Assembly (NCBI GenBank): GCA_003254905.1
Contig: QANU01045485.1
Span: forward strand, 56,824-120,823
Length of the DNA stretch: 64,000 nucleotides
Source of the DNA: Nissolia schottii
Lineage: Eukaryota > Streptophyta > Magnoliopsida > Fabales > Fabaceae
Direction of reading: 5' to 3'
This document shows, piece by piece, positions 60,172 through 64,000 of this stretch (position 1 is the first letter of the stretch; each line of letters starts with the position of its first letter). The notes under the pieces were generated by a model, which was not told where the DNA came from, did no database searches, and saw only the letters and a program-made list of their open reading frames with translations. Position numbers and translations under genes: made by a program.

Positions 60172-61151
60172 AGGTAGCATAAGGAGGTAAGCTACATGGT
60201 AGCGGATTACGTATATAAGCACACGGTTAAAGATTATGTATAATATCATATATCCGCGTAGATTCAGGTATATATATCCCTAGAATATATATAACATTAG
60301 GAAAATTTCGCTGTACCCCAATTATTATAGATAGTCATCGTATGTGCTGTGTTAGAGGTGTTCTACTGTTTATGCTGTTCATATATAGTATAGAACTCAA
60401 TAGCAATGTTTTGAGTACACCTCGATTCAGCTATTACTATTCTCAACAATCACGATGAAGGATCCTTCTTGTGTGTGTTCTATTATACGTATGTAAATGA
60501 AAATTTAACAGAAAAATATATTGAAAAATAAATAACATGTCCGCAGTAGGTGTCATTAATTTAAATTTCCTTATTTTTAACAATAACCCGATAAAGTTTG
60601 TTAGAAACATCCTAATTCTCTTATCTCATCAAAACGCAACGGTTTATCATAAAATATTTTAAAACCCTTAAACAATTACAAATTATCCCTTAAAGCTACA
60701 CTATCGAAACGCAACCTAGGCTTAGTAATGATATTTTTAAAAAATGTCGTATTGGTTTTTGTTACATTATTTTTCTTATACATCTTATTGGTGTTTGAAA
60801 GATGTTATCAAGCACTGATATTCACCAAATATTTGTGGATACTTCTAACCGTACCCTTTATTTAGTTTTAAAAATTTATACTAACACACTAGTGGTAGTG
60901 GATATTATAGTTATTGGATAAATTTTAATATTTTATTGTATTTACATGGAGTAAAACATGGCATAAAACTTGTTAACTTGAATGGTTAATTTTGACTACG
61001 ATCATGACATGCAAACTACAAACAATATTTCGGATCAGGGTTAAGTATGTGAATTAATTACCAGGAACACTCGATGATGGTGATGGATCCACAACTCTCC
61101 TTCCATTTTGATCAGAGAGTGAGGCTAACAGGGGAATTCAACAAACCATTT
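60172..61151. other. AT-rich intergenic DNA
   Basis: No gene or RNA recognised. It ends at the LTR of a Copia remnant. Confidence 0.5.
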
Positions 61152-61320
61152 TGTTAATTTGTTTGTTAGTTATGAAACCAATCTGTTAGTTAGTTGGTTA
61201 GCCAATTATAGCAATTGCTTGTGCAAATTGCTATCTCGTGTATGTATATAAACAGCATGTGATACTTGCTGAAGTCTCCAAGTTCAATTTTCACTTTCTC
61301 ATTCAATACTTCTCTTCTCA
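61152..61320 (+). repeat. 5' LTR of the Copia remnant
   Basis: About 170 bp. The right boundary is set by CTCA before the primer-binding site. The left boundary is a guess at the TGTTA nearest a plausible length. The other LTR is outside the window. Confidence 0.6.
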
Positions 61321-61330
61321 AACTCTATTA

Positions 61331-61342
61331 TGGTATCAGATG
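61331..61342 (+). other. Copia primer-binding site, initiator-Met tRNA type
   Basis: TGGTATCAGATG, the standard plant Copia form with changes at the 3' end. Confidence 0.75.
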
Positions 61343-61427
61343 TAACTTTCCACCGCTTCTCTTCTTTGTGAATTGAACTTTCTTGCACTTTCTCAGCGAT
61401 TTTCTCGCGTTTTCTTCTCCTCTCTTC

Positions 61428-62236
61428 ATGGCAACGGCTGCTGATGCCACTGATTCTGGTTCTGGTGCGGCTAATTCTGCTTCTGGAGCTTCGCAAGTTC
61501 CAACTCTGAATCTGGCTTCTGGTCTTGCTTCTCCCTATTACCTTCACCCGAACGAAAATCAGTCCTTGATTCTTGTTACCTCACTTCTCGATGGTTCTAA
61601 TTTCCATAGCTAGGTCGTGCCATGCGCTTGGATTTGCTTTCAAAGAACAAGATTAAATTTGTTGATGGTTCCATCCTTGCACCCAGTGCTGATTCTCCAT
61701 TGTTTGGCCAATGGAAACGTTGTAACCACATGGTGATTTCTTGGCTGATTCGATCGGTCGATCCATATCCATTGCTCAGAGCGTTCTCTGGATCGACAAG
61801 GCGTGTGAAGTCTGGACTGAGCTTAAAGATCGTTTCTCTCAGGGTGATCTTCTGCGCATTGCTGATTTACATGAGGAGATTGCTACGCTACGTCAAGGTG
61901 ATTCCACCGTGACAAAATTCTTCACTGATTTGAAGGTGTTATGGGATGAAATTGATGTCTTTCGACCTATTCCTGTCTGTAAATGCAACATTCAATGTGC
62001 ATGTGGTGCCTTTCTTGAGTTAAAGACACGACTGAATGCGGATCGTGCCATCAAATTTCTCAAGGGTCTCAATAAATCCTTCAATCTTGTGAGATCTCAG
62101 GTTCTTCTGATGGAAACTCTTCCTCCTATTAATCAAATGTTTTCCTCGGTTCTTCAACATGAACGACAACTGTCATATGAAGCAAATGATGCAAAAATAA
62201 ACCTGAATTATGCTGCTAAGCTTGTGGTTTATGATG
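61428..62236 (+). pseudogene. Copia gag, N-terminal part, frameshifted
   Basis: Opens MATAADATDSGSGAANSASG, then SPYYLHPNENQSL, typical of plant Copia gag. A stop/frameshift at 61611 lies where family members read WGRAM. The frame then shifts to MRLDLLSKNK and FGQWKRCNHMVISWL, and shifts again near 61765 into SVLWIDKACEVWTELKDRF. It ends where the hAT element enters. The zinc-knuckle half resumes at 63107. Confidence 0.85.
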
Positions 62237-62244
62237 CTCCAAAG

Positions 62245-63106
62245 CATAGTTATCAAAATCGCGAGTTAACTCGTAAACTCATACGAGTTTACGAGTTTAG
62301 GTAGTAAAATCGAGCTAACTCGCATGTAAACTCGTTTCTGGGTAAAATCGAGTAAACTCGCATAAAATCGCGAGTTTACTGCTGAGTTCACGAGTTTATC
62401 ACAGGCAGTTTTTTTTAAGCTGCGCATGCAATCGTACTTCGTAGTGCCATCGTGCTTTGTCGCTAATCCATCGTATGTATTTCAAATATCTTTTCCACCA
62501 GGGTGTGTGACCTCTGCATCGCTATCTGTACTTTAGTGTTCTGGATTGGAGACATCATCGTCACATACTCGCTTTTTGTGATGCTCAGTACTATGAGACT
62601 CGCTGATATCTTCGATATTTATGCTGTTGTGTGTGTCATCTCCTGGATATTTGTATTATTAAAGGTTCCAGAAACAAAGGGAATGCCCCTCGAACTCATC
62701 ACTGAATTCTTTGTTGTCAGCTCGAAGCAGACTACTTCTGTCAAGAATGAATGACATTGTTCTTTATATACATTTACTATGTTGGTTGCTCAATACACCG
62801 CCTCTTTCTTGTGTTGATAGATTTTACTTGTCATTAAGTTTATGCAGAGGAGGATATGTTCTAGTTCAAACATATGTATTATGTATTATCTATGAATTGA
62901 ACTTAGAACCCATATATTTCATCTTTATTAGTGTTTTATTATGGAGTTAAAAGTATTTATGAATTTCAAGTTTTATTAAATATATTTTTGTAGCACAATA
63001 ATTTTTTAAAATATTTTTTTAATAATAGGTAAACTCGTACGAGTTTACGATTCGAGTTTACGGAGGCTCCACGAGTTTACTTAAACTTGCGAGTTTGATA
63101 ACCATG
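62245..63106. mobile_element. hAT-like element carrying a captured host gene fragment (Pack-hAT), 862 bp
   Basis: Terminal repeats: left CATAGTTATCAAAATCGCGA, right (reverse complement) CATGGTTATCAAACTCGCAA. The flanking 8-bp duplication is CTCCAAAG at 62237-62244 and CTCTAAAG at 63107-63114 (7 of 8 match). Removing the element restores a continuous Copia gag frame. Subterminal sequence is packed with ACTCG/CGAGTTTAC words. The middle contains a sugar-transporter exon fragment (62502-62754). No transposase is present, so it depends on one elsewhere. Confidence 0.85.
62502..62757 (+). pseudogene. Captured last-exon fragment of a tonoplast monosaccharide transporter gene
   Basis: Reads VCDLCIAICTLVFWIGDIIV, then VISWIFVLLKVPETKGMPLE and ends VKNE plus stop. 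This is the C-terminal part of the TMT/MSSP clade of vacuolar sugar carriers, whose members read close to RVRGLCIAICALVFWIGDII and VPETKGMPLEVITEFF. The base-level join TTTTCCACCAG|G just before it looks like the original intron acceptor, kept when genomic DNA was captured. Several residues differ from the family at conserved places (CD for RG, F for P). It covers only the last two membrane helices and the tail, so it cannot transport. Confidence 0.85.
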
Positions 63107-64000
63107 CTCTAAAGAGACAGCATTTTGATCAAGGAAGAGGGAAATCCAATGGCAAGAAGTGTACCTTTTGTGGATATTGTGGTCACACGGTTGAAGAATG
63201 TCACAAGAAACACGGCTATCCTCCAGGGTATAAACTGAAGAGAGCTAATGCCAATGCTATTCTTGCTGCTAGTGATTCTGCTGAAGCTTCTTCTCAACTA
63301 CCATCTGCCGGTGCTTTCAATTTCATAGTAGACCAATACCACAGCATTCTTGCCTTAATTCAGCAACCTGCTCCTAACGAAGCACAATTTAACATGGCTC
63401 ATGCTTTCAGTTGTGGCCTGCCACCTGCTTCAGGTAACACTTGGCTCTTGGACTCTTGTGCATCACACCATATTTGCTCTTGTTTATCATATTTTTAGAC
63501 TTACCAAGAGTTGTCTCCACCTATTGCTATTAATGTTCCTAATGGTGAGGTGTTATACTCGAAGTATGCTGGAACAATCCCTTTATCATCAACACGCTGC
63601 CTCTCCAATGTACTGTTTTTGCCTAAATTTTAGTACAACCTTATTGCCATTACTAAATTGTGCAATGACTTGGATTGCAAACTCATTTTTTCTTCTGATC
63701 AATGCATGATTCAGGACATCCACAGCTCGAACCTGATTGGAGTTGCTAGAGCCAAGGAGGGTTTATATGTTTTAGAAAGACCTTTACCTTGTATTCTTTC
63801 TAAGTTCAATTATGCTGCTGTAAATTCCACAGCTGAAAATAAATTTGATGTTTGGCATTTTAGACTAGGCCATTTAGGCTTAGAGAAAATGAATGTCATC
63901 ATGATGTATACAACTTTATTCCTCTTTGTAAGTCTGCAAAACCTTGTGACATATGCCATTTTTCTAAACAAATGGCCCTTCCTTTTAATCTCAGCAAATC

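Larger units (their letters stand above)
61152..64000 (+). mobile_element. Degenerate Copia retrotransposon, 5' part, runs off the window
   Basis: A short 5' LTR lies at about 61152-61320 (starting TGTTAATTTG, with GTATATAAACAGC as a TATA box near 61244 and ending CTCA). A primer-binding site, TGGTATCAGATG, follows at 61331. gag begins at the ATG at 61428. It continues through WTELKDRFSQGD and DEIDVFRPIP, a UBN2-type Copia gag. A knuckle follows (CTFCGYCGHTVEECHKKHGYPPGYK split by no stop), then protease WLLDSCASHHIC (the usual DSGAS is DSCAS). A GAG-pre-integrase piece, DVWHFRLGHLGLEKM, lies near 63850. Frameshifts near 61611 and 61765 and stops near 63498 and 63633 make it dead. A hAT-like element splits gag at 62245-63106. 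Confidence 0.9.

Noticed and set aside
1-64000. tRNA, rRNA or snoRNA genes
   Set aside because: I looked for tRNA box A/B patterns and conserved loops and saw none I could defend. A tRNA scan would be needed to exclude them.

Overview
This is nuclear DNA from a flowering plant, almost certainly a eudicot. The evidence is AT-rich intergenic DNA, spliced genes with plant-type introns, plant-only gene families (plastid Mg-chelatase H, STELLO) and dense nested retrotransposons. The CHLH N-terminus looks legume-like to me, but that is a weak impression. Four host genes can be supported. They are NTAQ1 (N-terminal glutamine amidohydrolase; + strand, 6 exons, 6290-16721), CHLH/GUN5 (Mg-chelatase subunit H; + strand, 5 exons, 23055-29073), a STELLO-type Golgi glycosyltransferase-like gene (- strand, 3 exons, 37445-41406), and an unnamed small protein with a winged-helix-like C-terminus (+ strand, about 57315-60171). 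I worked out every exon junction of the first three by eye. All keep frame and give proteins of 216, 1384 and 771 aa, the usual sizes for these families.

Layout. 1-6289: LTR debris, a long near-perfect foldback element (1792-2449), a solo LTR with a perfect TAATA target duplication (2502-5263), and the NTAQ1 upstream region. 6290-16721: NTAQ1, with three sense-oriented LINE fragments in its 4.9-kb last intron. 16928-19135: a compact gag-protease retroelement with short LTRs and a perfect GGCAC target duplication. 19141-23054: a GGT-rich minisatellite, a LINE ORF1-like remnant and the CHLH promoter with a G-box. 23055-29073: CHLH, with a MITE in intron 1. 29399-32523: a LINE tail joined to an Athila-like LTR, present twice around a single N. 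33476-34324: a hAT-like element. 37445-41406: STELLO. 43240-54103: LTR elements nested at least three deep, with matching target duplications. 54557-56953: a large element related to the CHLH intron MITE. 57315-60171: the unnamed gene. 61152-64000: a decayed Copia element split by a hAT-like element (62245-63106) that carries a captured piece of a tonoplast monosaccharide transporter gene.

The host genes do not form a pathway. NTAQ1 feeds the N-degron pathway, CHLH makes Mg-protoporphyrin IX in plastids, and STELLO supports cellulose synthase assembly in the Golgi. From memory, NTAQ1 and STELLO1 are neighbours in Arabidopsis (At2g41760 and At2g41770), so the locus may be ancestral microsynteny enlarged by transposons and by CHLH.

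The window has five isolated N bases (16458, 30802, 41483, 47159, 51396). Three of them sit exactly between partial direct duplicates of repeat sequence. They are probably collapsed assembly gaps, so lengths and copy numbers in 29.4-32.5 kb and 44.4-53.6 kb should not be trusted.
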